From the NCBI RefSeq assembly GCF_000732925.1, contig NZ_CP008953.1:8301001-8365000 (forward strand): a stretch of 64,000 bases of DNA. The letters are read 5' to 3'. Below the pieces are notes generated by a model. The model saw nothing but the letters and a program-made list of their open reading frames with translations. It did no database searches and was not told the DNA's origin. The stretch comes from Amycolatopsis japonica (GTDB lineage: Bacteria > Actinomycetota > Actinomycetes > Mycobacteriales > Pseudonocardiaceae). The first letter of the stretch is position 1, and every line of letters begins with the position of its first letter. Of the stretch, positions 42,804 through 51,935 are shown in pieces. The translations under genes were made by a program, and so were the position numbers.

Positions 42804-43159
42804 CGCTCCCGCCGCACCGTCACGGCGACGTCGTCGAAGTTCAGCGGGATCGGGGCGGAAGGCTTGTGCACCGTCACCTCGACGGCGGTCAGCCGCTCGT
42901 CGCGCAGCACCTCGTCGGCGATCTTCCCGGCGACACTCTCGATGAGGTCGTACGGCTCGCCCGCCACGATCCCGGCGGCGAGCTCCGCCAGTTCGCCGTA
43001 GTGCAGCGTCTTGGTCAGGTCGTCGGACGCGGCGGCCGGGCCGAGGTCCAGCCACACCACGATGTCGACGACGAACTCCTGTCCGTCCCGCTTCTCGTGG
43101 TCGAAGACCCCGTGCCTGCCGAAGACCCTCAATCCGGTCAACGTGATCCGGTCAGACAA
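42800..43159 (-). CDS. folB: Dihydroneopterin aldolase
   Basis: 119 residues. Motifs GLRVFGRHGVFDHEKRDGQEF, TLHYGELAELA and LIESVAGKIADEVL are typical. It cleaves dihydroneopterin to hydroxymethyl-dihydropterin. It overlaps folP by eight bases and folK by four, within the folE-folP-folB-folK operon. Confidence 0.95.
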   Translation of the reverse strand: MSDRITLTGLRVFGRHGVFDHEKRDGQEFVVDIVVWLDLGPAAASDDLTKTLHYGELAELAAGIVAGEPYDLIESVAGKIADEVLRDERLTAVEVTVHKPSAPIPLNFDDVAVTVRRER

Positions 43160-43994
43160 CAGGACTCCCCTTCCGCCAAGCCGCCGCGACGGTCACGGCG
43201 TCGATACTCGCGCCGACCTCGTGCACCCGCACACCCCAGGCTCCGGCCGCCGCGGCGAGCGCGGACACGGCCGCGGTCGCGTTCTCGCGACCGTCCGGCG
43301 GGGCGGGCTTTCCGTCCTTTCCGGACAACAGGCGCCCGAGGAACCGTTTGCGCGACGCGCCGACGAGGACCGGGAAACCCAGTGACAGAAAGGAATCCAG
43401 GCCGTTCAACAACGCCCAGTCGTGCTCGGCGTTCTTCGCGAAACCCAGCCCGGGATCGAGCACGATCGCGCCGCGGTCGACGCCCGCGGCGAGTGCTTCG
43501 TCCACTCGGGACAGCAGCTCGGCGCGCACGTCCGCGACGACGTCCTCATAGGACGCCAGCGCGTTCATGTCCTTGCTGTGCCCGCGCCAGTGCATCAGCA
43601 CATACGGGACACCGGTCTCGGCGGCGACCTTCGCCATGTTCGGATCGGCCAGCCCACCGGAGACGTCGTTGATCACGGAAGCGCCGGCCTCGACGGCGGC
43701 GAGGGCGACCTCGGCGCGGGTGGTGTCCACGGACATCGCGACGCCGTCGGCGGCGAGCGTGCGGATCACCGGCATGATCCGGGAAATCTCGGTCTCGGCG
43801 TCCACCCGGGACGCTCCCGGCCGCGTCGACTCCCCGCCGACGTCGATCAGATCCGCGCCGCGCGCCCACATCTCGTGCGCGTGCTCCAGTGCCTGCTCGA
43901 CGCCGAGGTAGCGGCCACCGTCCGAAAAGGAATCCGGGGTGACGTTCAGGATGCCCATCACCGCACACCGGCCGGGCCGGGGCAGGGCGGTCAT
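43152..43994 (-). CDS. folP: Dihydropteroate synthase
   Basis: 280 residues. Motifs MGILNVTPDSFSDGG, DVGGESTRPGA, INDVSGG, LDPGLGFAKNAEHDW and LVGASRKRFLG. It joins p-aminobenzoate to the pterin and is the sulfonamide target. The ATG overlaps the folE stop. Confidence 0.96.
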   Translation of the reverse strand: MTALPRPGRCAVMGILNVTPDSFSDGGRYLGVEQALEHAHEMWARGADLIDVGGESTRPGASRVDAETEISRIMPVIRTLAADGVAMSVDTTRAEVALAAVEAGASVINDVSGGLADPNMAKVAAETGVPYVLMHWRGHSKDMNALASYEDVVADVRAELLSRVDEALAAGVDRGAIVLDPGLGFAKNAEHDWALLNGLDSFLSLGFPVLVGASRKRFLGRLLSGKDGKPAPPDGRENATAAVSALAAAAGAWGVRVHEVGASIDAVTVAAAWRKGSPVV

Positions 43995-45577
43995 CGACGG
44001 CCCTTGATCAGGTCCAGCGCCTCCGCCCGCGAGGACGCCGAAGACTGCAGCAGCCCGCGCACGGCGGACGTCGTCGTCCTGGCGCCGGGTTTGCGGATAC
44101 CGCGCATGGCCATGCAGAGATGCTCGGCCTCGACCACGACGATCGCGCCGCGGGGTTCGAGTTTGCGCATGAGCGCGTCGGCGACCTGGGAGGTGAGCCG
44201 CTCCTGGACCTGCGGACGCTTGGCGTAGAGGTCGACGAGGCGGGCCAGTTTGGACAGGCCGGTGACCTTGCCGTGCTCGTTGGGGATGTACCCGATGTGA
44301 GCAACGCCGTGGAATGAAAGCAAATGGTGTTCACAGTTGTGCGTCAGGTGCCCGGCGATCAGGAAGGTCGGGTGGGGTTCGCATTTGAAGCTGTACACCG
44401 TGTAGGGCTTGGTTCCCGTGGCTTTCACCGGCCGGACGGACTCTACCTCCACGTAGTCCGACTCGATGAGGTCCGTCGTGTAGTCGTCCTGGGGGAAGCC
44501 ATGCCGCTCGAACCAGCGGTCAGCGACGTAGAGAACTGAGGCAGGCGCCTTACGCGGCGTGAACCTCGCTCCGATGATCGTGGCCAAGTCTTCGAGGAAA
44601 GGGATGTTCGCGCTGGTGATCAGGCGGCCCGGGTGTCGTTTGTCGTCGCAGCCGTCCCCGTCGATGTAGCCATCGAGAAAGCCGTTGAAAGTGCTTCGGT
44701 CGTTGAGCACGACCATGGGGAATCGCTGTCGCTGATGGTGGGCATCGCCACCGACGTACTGCCGCATCAGATCCGCGAGGAACGACGAGACGACTCGCAC
44801 CCGAAATCCCGGAACATCGCGCTCAAGGTAGCCCGACGGTCGCGTGACCGGTTCGAGTTTCGCCTCGATCCCGAAGGCACGATAGAGCGACTCGGCGTAC
44901 TTTTTTGCGAAGTCGCGGTCGTTCACCACCAGCGAGACGTAGCGCTCGGCGACGGTTCCGTCCGAGCAGGTCGCACCGATGACATAGCCGAAGTCGTAGC
45001 CGAACTTCGGCTTCCAGCGATCCCGGCAAAGCTTGCGCGCGTGGGTCCACTCGATGAAGGAACCCTCGACGTCCTTGGCCTCCACCCAGCCCTTGGGCGT
45101 CGCCAAAGGATGGTCAGGAGTGACCTTGAAACTTCCGCCTGCGGTCGTGACCTCGACAAGCTCACGAGTCTGGTGCGAGCTGATCTCGGTGACCGTGGTC
45201 TCCTCGACCTTGCCACCCGACAGAGTCCACAGCTTGTCACCGACTTCGACCTCGGCCGCCTGCTTACGGCCTCCGACCGCGTTCACCGTCTGCTTGCTCG
45301 GCACACAGGTGCTGAACATCGGGATGTCGGTCACGAGCACGAGTTCTTCGTGGGCCTCGTCGAACGTGCGGTCCAGGACGTGGTCCGGTTCGGTGTAGAG
45401 ACCGGCGAACATTTCCCGGTAAGCGCGAGCGACCCGGGCCGGGGTCTCCAAGAGACCGTCCCGGTCCGGGTCCTCACCACAGGCGAGCAGGAGTTCGCGT
45501 ACGGCTTTCTCGGCCCGGTCCTGGTCGAAGACCGGGCGGTCGCCGTTATCGCTTGGTGTCGTCCTGTCCGTCGTCAC
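43991..45577 (-). CDS. folE: GTP cyclohydrolase I interrupted by an intein
   Basis: 528 residues in one open frame. Residues 1-90 and 415-528 together make a normal 204-residue FolE (RAEKAVRELLLACGEDPDRD; then CEHHLLSFHGVAHIGYIP and LVDLYAKRPQVQERLT). FolE opens GTP to dihydroneopterin triphosphate, the first folate step. The insert lies directly before Cys415, the zinc-binding Cys of CEHH, so unspliced protein cannot form the active site and splicing is required for folate synthesis. GTG start, overlapping the ftsH 3' end by 32 bases. Confidence 0.95.
   Translation of the reverse strand: MTTDRTTPSDNGDRPVFDQDRAEKAVRELLLACGEDPDRDGLLETPARVARAYREMFAGLYTEPDHVLDRTFDEAHEELVLVTDIPMFSTCVPSKQTVNAVGGRKQAAEVEVGDKLWTLSGGKVEETTVTEISSHQTRELVEVTTAGGSFKVTPDHPLATPKGWVEAKDVEGSFIEWTHARKLCRDRWKPKFGYDFGYVIGATCSDGTVAERYVSLVVNDRDFAKKYAESLYRAFGIEAKLEPVTRPSGYLERDVPGFRVRVVSSFLADLMRQYVGGDAHHQRQRFPMVVLNDRSTFNGFLDGYIDGDGCDDKRHPGRLITSANIPFLEDLATIIGARFTPRKAPASVLYVADRWFERHGFPQDDYTTDLIESDYVEVESVRPVKATGTKPYTVYSFKCEPHPTFLIAGHLTHNCEHHLLSFHGVAHIGYIPNEHGKVTGLSKLARLVDLYAKRPQVQERLTSQVADALMRKLEPRGAIVVVEAEHLCMAMRGIRKPGARTTTSAVRGLLQSSASSRAEALDLIKGRR
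44336..45307 (-). other. LAGLIDADG intein within folE (residues 91-414)
   Basis: 324 residues. Splice block A starts at Cys91 (CVPSKQTVNAVGG); block B is VTPDHPLAT with the T-x-x-H pattern; block F/G is YTVYSFKCEPHPTFLIAG then HLTHN, with penultimate His and terminal Asn414; the +1 residue is Cys415. All residues for class 1 splicing are present. The middle holds two LAGLIDADG-type motifs (FGYVIGATCSDG and FLDGYIDGDG) with their acidic residues, so a homing endonuclease may still be active. Confidence 0.95.
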
Positions 45578-47963
45578 GCCGTTGCTGTCCTTCGTCCTGC
45601 TGACCGCCGGGCTGGTCAGCGAACCAGCCGTCGCGCGGGCGGTCTTCGGCGGGACGCCAGGGCTGGTTCGGCTGGCCGCCCGGCTGGGTCGCCGGGGTCC
45701 ATCCGGGAGGAGCCCCGTAGTTCGGCGGGCCGCCTACGGGCCCACCCTGGTAACCGCCTGCCGGTCCGCCCGGCTGCTGCCCACCATATGCCTGGGGCCA
45801 GTGACCGGTGCCGTTCGGCCCGCCGTTGGGGCGACCGCCGTTGGGGTAGGCGCCCGGCGGCGGAGGGGCGTACGGGTTGGCGTTCGGGTCCGGCGGCGGG
45901 GCCGGCTGCGTGTACGGCGGGCCGCCGGGAAGGTCGCCGCCGCCCTGCGCGGTGCCGACCGGGGTCGGCGCCGGCTGCAGCACCGGCTGCTCCTTCTTCT
46001 CCTCCGGCGGGGGCCACGGCTCGCCGCGCTCCATGGCCAGCTCGCCGGGGGTCTTGATCGGCGGCTTGTCGGACGGCTTCCGGTCGCCGAACTCGTTGAA
46101 GATGGTGATGTGCGGGCGCTTCTCGACGGTCGCGAAGATCCGCTCGAGGTCCTTGCGGGTCAGCGTCTCCTTCTCGAGGAGCTCGATGACCAGCTCGTCC
46201 AGCACGTCGCGGTAGGTGCTCAGCACGTGCCACGCCTCGGTGTGCGCGGTCTCGATGAGCTTGCGCACCTCCTCGTCGATCTCGTGCGCGACCTCCAGCG
46301 AGTAGTCCGCCTGGCGACCGGCCGAGCGGCCGAGGAACGGGTCGCCCTGTTCCTGGCCGTACTTGACGGCGCCGAGCCGGGCGCTCATGCCGTATTCGGT
46401 GACCATCGCGCGGGCGATCTTCGTCGCCTGCTCGATGTCGGAGGAGGCACCGGTGGTGGGCTCGTGGAAGACGAGTTCCTCCGCCGTCCGGCCGCCCATC
46501 GCGAAGACCAGGCGCCCGATCATCTCCGAACGGGTCATCAACTCCTTGTCGTCCTCCGGGACGAGCAGGGCGTGCCCGCCGGTGCGCCCACGCGGCAGGA
46601 TGGTCAGCTTGTAGACCGGCTCGATGTCCGGCATCGCCCACGCGGCGAGCGCGTGCCCGCCCTCGTGGTAGGCCGTGATCTTCTTCTCCTTCTCGGAGAT
46701 GATCCGGCTCTTGCGGGCGGGGCCGCCGACGACGCGGTCGACGGACTCCTCCAGCGCGGCGTCGGTGATCACGTGCCCGTTCTGGCGGGCGGTGAGCAGC
46801 GCGGCCTCGTTGAGCACGTTCGCCAGGTCGGCGCCGGACATGCCGACGGTCCGCTTGGCGAGGCTGCTCAGGTCGGTGCCCTGCGCGATCGGCTTGCCCT
46901 TGGCGTGCACCTCGAGGATCGCCTTGCGCCCGCGCATGTCCGGCGCGGACACCGGGATCTGGCGGTCGAAGCGGCCGGGGCGCAGGAGCGCCGGGTCGAG
47001 GATGTCGGGACGGTTGGTCGCGGCGATCAGGATGATGCCGCCGCGCGCGTCGAAGCCGTCCATCTCGACGAGGAGCTGGTTCAGCGTCTGCTCACGTTCG
47101 TCGTGGCCGCCGCCGAGGCCGGCGCCGCGCTGGCGGCCGACCGCGTCGATCTCGTCGACGAAGATGATGCAGGGTGCGTTCTGCTTGGCCTGCTCGAACA
47201 GGTCGCGGACTCGCGAGGCGCCGACACCGACGAACATCTCGACGAAGTCGGAACCGGAGATCGTGTAGAACGGCACGCCCGCCTCGCCGGCGACGGCTCG
47301 CGCGAGCAGCGTCTTACCGGTACCGGGCGGCCCGTAGAGCAGCACGCCCTTGGGGATCTTCGCGCCGAGCGCCTGGTAGCGCGCCGGGTTCTGCAGGAAG
47401 TCCTTGATCTCGTACAGCTCTTCGACGGCCTCGTCGGCGCCCGCGACGTCCCCGAAGGTCGTCTTGGGCATGTCCTTGTTGAGCTGTTTGGCCTTCGACT
47501 TGCCGAAGTTGAGGACGCGGTTCCCGCCGCCCTGGGCGTTGTTCATCATCCACATCAGCAGGCCCAGCACCAGCGCCAAGGGGATGGCGAAGATCAGGAT
47601 CTGGGTGAGGACGTTCTGCTGGGTGACCTTGGTGGTGAACTTGACCGGGTTGTCACCGCTCTTGAGGCCGATGAGCTGGCCGTAGATGGTGCCCGCGACG
47701 TTCGCCGGGTACTGCGCGATGATCTGGTCGACCTGCTGGCCGTCGACCTCGATCTTCTTGTTCAGCAGCAGCTTGATCTGCTGCTCCTTGTCCTCTTGCG
47801 AGGCTTCCTTGACGTTGTTCGCGGTGATCTGCTGGTTCGCGATCGAGATCGGCACCTGGGTGTAGCCACGATCACTGTCGAAGATCGTGTTGTATGCGAG
47901 AAACGCCAGTACCGCCGCGAGAATCCAGAGCACTGGGTTCCTGAGCACGCTCTTCCGGTTCAT
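45546..47963 (-). CDS. ftsH: FtsH membrane-bound ATP-dependent zinc metalloprotease
   Basis: 805 residues. Two membrane helices (about 11-28 and 121-140) flank a periplasmic domain. The AAA module has GPPGTGKT (211-218) and FVDEID; the protease site is H433-E-G-G-H437. The C-terminal 150 residues are Pro/Gly/Gln-rich and disordered, longer than in most bacteria. It degrades membrane and short-lived proteins. It stands directly before folE as in mycobacteria. Confidence 0.97.
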   Translation of the reverse strand: MNRKSVLRNPVLWILAAVLAFLAYNTIFDSDRGYTQVPISIANQQITANNVKEASQEDKEQQIKLLLNKKIEVDGQQVDQIIAQYPANVAGTIYGQLIGLKSGDNPVKFTTKVTQQNVLTQILIFAIPLALVLGLLMWMMNNAQGGGNRVLNFGKSKAKQLNKDMPKTTFGDVAGADEAVEELYEIKDFLQNPARYQALGAKIPKGVLLYGPPGTGKTLLARAVAGEAGVPFYTISGSDFVEMFVGVGASRVRDLFEQAKQNAPCIIFVDEIDAVGRQRGAGLGGGHDEREQTLNQLLVEMDGFDARGGIILIAATNRPDILDPALLRPGRFDRQIPVSAPDMRGRKAILEVHAKGKPIAQGTDLSSLAKRTVGMSGADLANVLNEAALLTARQNGHVITDAALEESVDRVVGGPARKSRIISEKEKKITAYHEGGHALAAWAMPDIEPVYKLTILPRGRTGGHALLVPEDDKELMTRSEMIGRLVFAMGGRTAEELVFHEPTTGASSDIEQATKIARAMVTEYGMSARLGAVKYGQEQGDPFLGRSAGRQADYSLEVAHEIDEEVRKLIETAHTEAWHVLSTYRDVLDELVIELLEKETLTRKDLERIFATVEKRPHITIFNEFGDRKPSDKPPIKTPGELAMERGEPWPPPEEKKEQPVLQPAPTPVGTAQGGGDLPGGPPYTQPAPPPDPNANPYAPPPPGAYPNGGRPNGGPNGTGHWPQAYGGQQPGGPAGGYQGGPVGGPPNYGAPPGWTPATQPGGQPNQPWRPAEDRPRDGWFADQPGGQQDEGQQRRDDGQDDTKR

Positions 47964-48152
47964 ACGACTCGGCCCTGGTGGCCTCGACCCTTCCTGGTTG
48001 GGCGGCTCCTGTGATACCCGCCATCACGATCTTGACGACCCATGGTGCTCCGACACCCGCCCCTCAGGATACCGCCCGCCTGGACGGATGAGGGTGGTGA
48101 GCCTCTCGGACGTAAACGGCGGACGCCGCGCGAGGGTTCCCGGAGCCGGGTC

Positions 48153-48986
48153 TCAACGTGTGTCGACCGCCACACCGGCGGCCATTTCACCCAGCCTCAT
48201 CCGGAGTGTCTTGACGTCCGCGGGTGAGACGGTGACCCATTCGCGGCCGTCCGGACCGGCCTGTGACGTGCTGAGATAGCGGCCGCTGGCGGTGTCGAAC
48301 CAGCCGAGGACGCGGGATCGCTGTTTGGCGCCGACGTGGGACCGGCTGTTCGCTGCGAGCTGACCGCCGCGGAGCCTCGGCTGGCCGGTGAGCTTGCCGA
48401 ACGCCTCGCGCGGGTCCGCGGTGATGCGTTCGCTGAGCGAGACGCGCGGCTTGTCCTTGCGACGGGCCTTCGCCGCTTCGGGCTCTTCGGACTGCTTCGT
48501 CGCGTTGATGGCGGCGCGGATCGGCTCCGTGCGGCGGGCGTCGTCGATCGGCAGCGTGATGGACGCCTCCGAACCGCGCTGCCCCGGGGGCAGCAGGTCG
48601 ACGACCGCGGTCGGGAGCCCGTCGGCGGGTGCCTCACGCAGCCAGATCCCGGACTGGTCCTGGATCGCGATCACCGCGTCGCGGCCGTCGGTGGCGCCGA
48701 GCACGGCGATCGTCGGGGCCTGGAAATCGGGGATGTGCAGCGCGTCGATGGTCAGCGAACCGCGGGCGAGGAGGTACAGCCAGTCCTCGATCTTGCGGTC
48801 CAGCCGGCCCCGGCCGTCTCGGATGCCGCGGGCCTGGAGTTCGTTGTCGACACGCTGGCGCAGCGCCCGCCGCTCGAGCTCGGTCGCGCCGTGCGACCGG
48901 ACGCGCAGCGGGTACGGCAGGTCGCCGAGCTCGGCGGACTCCCAGAGGAAGTCGAACGCCATCGGCGTGAAATGTTCCTGGTGCAT
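48153..48986 (-). CDS. ESX secretion-associated protein, EspG-like (copy 1)
   Basis: 277 residues. EspG-family features: FTPMAFDFLWESAELGDLPYPL at the N-terminus (shown in part), a central charged linker, and C-terminal RLRGGQLAANSR and VLGWFDTASGRYL. EspG proteins are cytosolic chaperones that bind PPE partners for type VII secretion. The start at 48986 is chosen by matching the second copy downstream. The two copies are divergent paralogues beside a PPE-like gene. Confidence 0.82.
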   Translation of the reverse strand: MHQEHFTPMAFDFLWESAELGDLPYPLRVRSHGATELERRALRQRVDNELQARGIRDGRGRLDRKIEDWLYLLARGSLTIDALHIPDFQAPTIAVLGATDGRDAVIAIQDQSGIWLREAPADGLPTAVVDLLPPGQRGSEASITLPIDDARRTEPIRAAINATKQSEEPEAAKARRKDKPRVSLSERITADPREAFGKLTGQPRLRGGQLAANSRSHVGAKQRSRVLGWFDTASGRYLSTSQAGPDGREWVTVSPADVKTLRMRLGEMAAGVAVDTR

Positions 48987-49100
48987 TGCTCCGTGCCCTC
49001 CCGGCACCTCGGCTTCTGGGCCTCGGGACGCCCAGCGGGTTCACGATAGCGAAGGGGTACGACAGTCGTCGTCCGGATGCGGTAAGTGCCCGGGTCGAAC

Positions 49101-49153
49101 GCCATGAAAGGTCCTTTCCTTGCAAATTTTGCAAGGAAAGGACCTTTCATGGC
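49101..49153. repeat. 53-base perfect palindrome, family E
   Basis: 26-base arms with a single central base (49127); the arm contains ATGAAAGGTCCTTTCCTTGC. It lies 20 bases beyond the stop of EspG-like copy 2 on the minus strand and probably terminates it. It is related in outline (ATGAAAGG..CCTTTCAT) to 62821-62875. Confidence 0.9.
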
Positions 49154-49172
49154 ACGGGCGTGAGGGGGCCGG

Positions 49173-49970
49173 TCAGCGCGCGAGAGACGCTTCGGAAGCG
49201 ATCTTCCCCAGCATCTCCGTGAGCCGGTGCCGCAACGTCGCCGGATCCGCGGGCGCGATGGTGATCCAGTCCCGTCCGTCGGCACCGCGGGTGGCCTGGG
49301 TGAAGTACCGGCCGGACTGCGTGTCGAACCAGCTCAGCACCGAAGACCGGCTCCGCGTGCCGTGCTTGCTGCGCGCGTTCGCGCCGAACTGGCCACCGCG
49401 AAGCCGCGGCTGGGCTTGAAGCCGCGACAGGGCCTTGCGGTCCTCGTCGGACGTCGCCGTGCCGTCGATCTGCGGCTGGCGACGCTGGAGGAAGTCCGCC
49501 CCCGAAGCGCCGACGAGCCCGTCCAGCGGGAGGGTGATCGACTTCTCCGTGCCGCGGGTCCCCGGCGGCAGGAGGGAGACGATCGCGCTCGCGAGGCCGT
49601 CCGGGGCGATGGGGTGGAAGTGGAAACCGCGCGGGTCCTGCACCGTCAGCAGGCCTTGGCCGCCGAGCACGGACGCGACCGCGAGCAGCGGTTCGGTGTT
49701 GGGATTGTTGAGCTGGACGCAGTCCAGGCTCAGGTCCGGCCTCGCGAGGACACCGAAGTAGTCCTCGATATGCGGCTCGGGGCGTCCGCGCTCGTCGGCG
49801 AGGCGGCGCTGGTTCAGCGACTGGAGCGTCTGCGTGCGCAGGGCGCCGCGCTCGTCCATGGTCGCCCCGTGCGAGCGGAGCCGTAGCGGGTACGGCAGCT
49901 CTCCGGCGTTCGCGCTCTCCCAGAGGAAGTCCAGCTCGACCGGGGTGAGCAGTTCACCGTTCGCCATCAT
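49173..49970 (-). CDS. ESX secretion-associated protein, EspG-like (copy 2)
   Basis: 265 residues, paralogue of the gene at 48153 with matching LTPVELDFLWESANAGELPY, RLRGGQFGANAR and VLSWFDTQSGRYF. A probable chaperone for the PPE-like protein encoded just upstream. A second ATG follows directly after the first (49967). Two EspG-like genes for one PPE-like gene is notable. Confidence 0.82.
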   Translation of the reverse strand: MMANGELLTPVELDFLWESANAGELPYPLRLRSHGATMDERGALRTQTLQSLNQRRLADERGRPEPHIEDYFGVLARPDLSLDCVQLNNPNTEPLLAVASVLGGQGLLTVQDPRGFHFHPIAPDGLASAIVSLLPPGTRGTEKSITLPLDGLVGASGADFLQRRQPQIDGTATSDEDRKALSRLQAQPRLRGGQFGANARSKHGTRSRSSVLSWFDTQSGRYFTQATRGADGRDWITIAPADPATLRHRLTEMLGKIASEASLAR

Positions 49971-49989
49971 CCGCCCCCAAACAAGTCAG

Positions 49990-50019
49990 CGGGCGCGCGG
50001 CCGATCGGCCGCGCGCCCG
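49990..50019. terminator. 30-base perfect palindrome after the PPE-like gene
   Basis: CGGGCGCGCGGCCGA (49990-50004) and its exact reverse complement (50005-50019), with no loop. It lies 12 bases beyond the PPE-like stop codon on the minus strand. Confidence 0.7.
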
Positions 50020-50031
50020 GTGAAAACCGTT

Positions 50032-51408
50032 CTAGCGTTCGTCGTCTTCGGTCCAGGCGCCGATGACCGGCGGCGGGGTCGCCTCGTTGGCGCCGAAGGC
50101 GTCGTCCGGGTCCGGCTCGATGAGGAACGACGCGTGCGTGTGCTCCTCTTCCTGCTCGGCCTGCGCGCCGTGGGCGCCCATGCCCATGCCGCCGCCCATG
50201 CCCTGCATCGGCGGGGTGGCGCCACCACCGATGGTGCCGCTGGAGGACACGATCCCCTGCTGCGGCACGGCCTGGGACGCCGCGCTCTGCGCGGGCCCGC
50301 CCTTCTCGGTGGCCGCGGCGTCGGTGCTGTCGGTGTCCTTGGCGCCGGACTTGTTGCCCTGTCCGAGCGTCTTGGCGCCCGCGTAGCCGAGAGCGCCGCC
50401 GAGACCGGCCGCGGTGAGGGCCTGGCCGAGTCCGTTGCCGCCGCTCGCCGGGGCGTGCGGGGTCATCGGGGCACCCGCGCCGGAGGCGACGCCGGCACCC
50501 GGCGCGACACCGGAAGCCGGCAGGTTGCCCGCGGCGGGGTTGTAGCCGGCCTGCGAGAACACACCCGAGTCCGGACCGGCGTGGATCGGAGCCGCGCCGC
50601 TGCCCTGCGCGCCGCCGTAGCCGTGCGTGCCGGCGAGGACGGGGGTGCCGGAGACGGCGCCGGAATTGAGGCCGCCGCCGGCGATGTTGCCGACACCGCT
50701 GAACGAAGCGCTGTTGTGCGTGGCGGTCGGCTTCATGCCGAGGGATTCGGGGCCGAAGCTCGGGGTCGAGCTGTCGACCTCGCTCATCTCCTTGGTGTAG
50801 GCCTCGAGGAACCTGGCCTGCTCCGCCCGCACTTCCTTGTCCTGGTCGGCGAGGGGCTTCTGGTCGGTGATCATGCCGACCGGGCCCGCCGCCAGCGCCT
50901 GGCCCATGGCCTTCTCGGGGCTGTAGTCGGTCGGCTTCGGCATGAGCTTGACCTTGGTGGCGGCGTCGGCCTGCTTCTGCAGCCTGTCCGACATCGTGTG
51001 CGCCGCCTCGGAGGCCTGCGAACCCGAGTTCGCGATGGCGACCAGCGAACCCTGCGCGGCCGCCGCGCCCTGCCCGATCCAGGCGGCGCCCAGTTCGGAG
51101 ATCGCGTTGTAGAGGTCGTTCGACGCCTGGCTCAGCTTGCTGCCGTGCGAGCCCCAGGACTGGCTGATCGCGGTCGCGGTGCTGGGGTCGTTGCCGAGGT
51201 TGGCCTGGTTCCACAGGTCCTGGCTGCTCGGCGCGCTCTCCCAGTTCGGCGGGTTCGTGATGGCGCGGTCGGCGCCGATGTCGAAGCCGTCGGAACGGCC
51301 TCGCGCGGACGACACGATGTTCGCGGCTTCCGAGTTGTCGCCGAGCTGGACCGGGGTGCTGCTGGTGCTGCTCTCGCCGTAAGAGTCGGCGCTGTGCTTC
51401 GGTGGCAT
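50032..51408 (-). CDS. PPE-like type VII secretion substrate
   Basis: 458 residues. The N-terminal 200 residues are helical with a W-x-x-A region (NPPNWESAPSSQDLWNQANL) and a PPE/WXG-like helical bundle (AAWIGQGAAAAQGSLVAIAN). The C-terminal half is low-complexity Gly/Ala/Pro with GGMGMG repeats and an acidic end (EPDPDDAFGANE). It is encoded 17 bases after a small helical partner and next to two EspG-like chaperones, the usual set for a PE/PPE-like pair. The destination and function are unknown. Confidence 0.75.
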   Translation of the reverse strand: MPPKHSADSYGESSTSSTPVQLGDNSEAANIVSSARGRSDGFDIGADRAITNPPNWESAPSSQDLWNQANLGNDPSTATAISQSWGSHGSKLSQASNDLYNAISELGAAWIGQGAAAAQGSLVAIANSGSQASEAAHTMSDRLQKQADAATKVKLMPKPTDYSPEKAMGQALAAGPVGMITDQKPLADQDKEVRAEQARFLEAYTKEMSEVDSSTPSFGPESLGMKPTATHNSASFSGVGNIAGGGLNSGAVSGTPVLAGTHGYGGAQGSGAAPIHAGPDSGVFSQAGYNPAAGNLPASGVAPGAGVASGAGAPMTPHAPASGGNGLGQALTAAGLGGALGYAGAKTLGQGNKSGAKDTDSTDAAATEKGGPAQSAASQAVPQQGIVSSSGTIGGGATPPMQGMGGGMGMGAHGAQAEQEEEHTHASFLIEPDPDDAFGANEATPPPVIGAWTEDDER

Positions 51409-51425
51409 GGCTTTCTGACTCCCCC

Positions 51426-51791
51426 TCAGACGTTCCGGAACGGCTCGGCCGCGGCCTGGTCGATCTCGTGGTAACGGGCCATCGCGGTGACGATGCCGGA
51501 CTCGGCCGCCTCGTACTGCTGGTAAAGGTTCTGGAGGGCGGCGGTGTAGGAGTCGCCGCCGCCGTCGGCCCGGTTCGCGACCTTCGCCGCGATCGCGTTG
51601 CCGACCGGGTTGTTGCCCAGCTTCGGCGCCTGTCCGAGGTCGCCGGCGCTGTGGAGCAGCGCTTCGACGGCGTCCTTGCCGGTGCGGATCTTGTTCAGTG
51701 CGGTCTGGGCCGCGTCCGGGTCGATCCCGACCTGCCCCTGAGCCGCGGCGTTCTTGAACGCGTTCGCGTCCGCCAGGCTGCTGTTCCCCAT
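51426..51791 (-). CDS. Small helical partner protein of the ESX module
   Basis: 121 residues, predicted all-helical (TALNKIRTGKDAVEALLHSA, then LYQQYEAAESGIVTAMARYH), size and position of a PE- or EsxA-like partner, but without a WXG or PE motif. It is the first gene of the module and probably pairs with the PPE-like protein. Its C-terminal helix pattern Y-x-x-x-E fits a secretion signal of the YxxxD/E type (YQQYE). Confidence 0.7.
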   Translation of the reverse strand: MGNSSLADANAFKNAAAQGQVGIDPDAAQTALNKIRTGKDAVEALLHSAGDLGQAPKLGNNPVGNAIAAKVANRADGGGDSYTAALQNLYQQYEAAESGIVTAMARYHEIDQAAAEPFRNV

Positions 51792-51935
51792 CTGAGCTCT
51801 CTCCGTTTCCCCCGGGCCAGGCCACGACGGCTTCGTGGCAAAGGTCTTCGCATAGGTTAACGCACTTGATCGCAGCCTATGACGCGTTCTCCGCGCTCAG
51901 GGTTCCGCATTTCCCCACGAACGGGCAAGCGGTTC

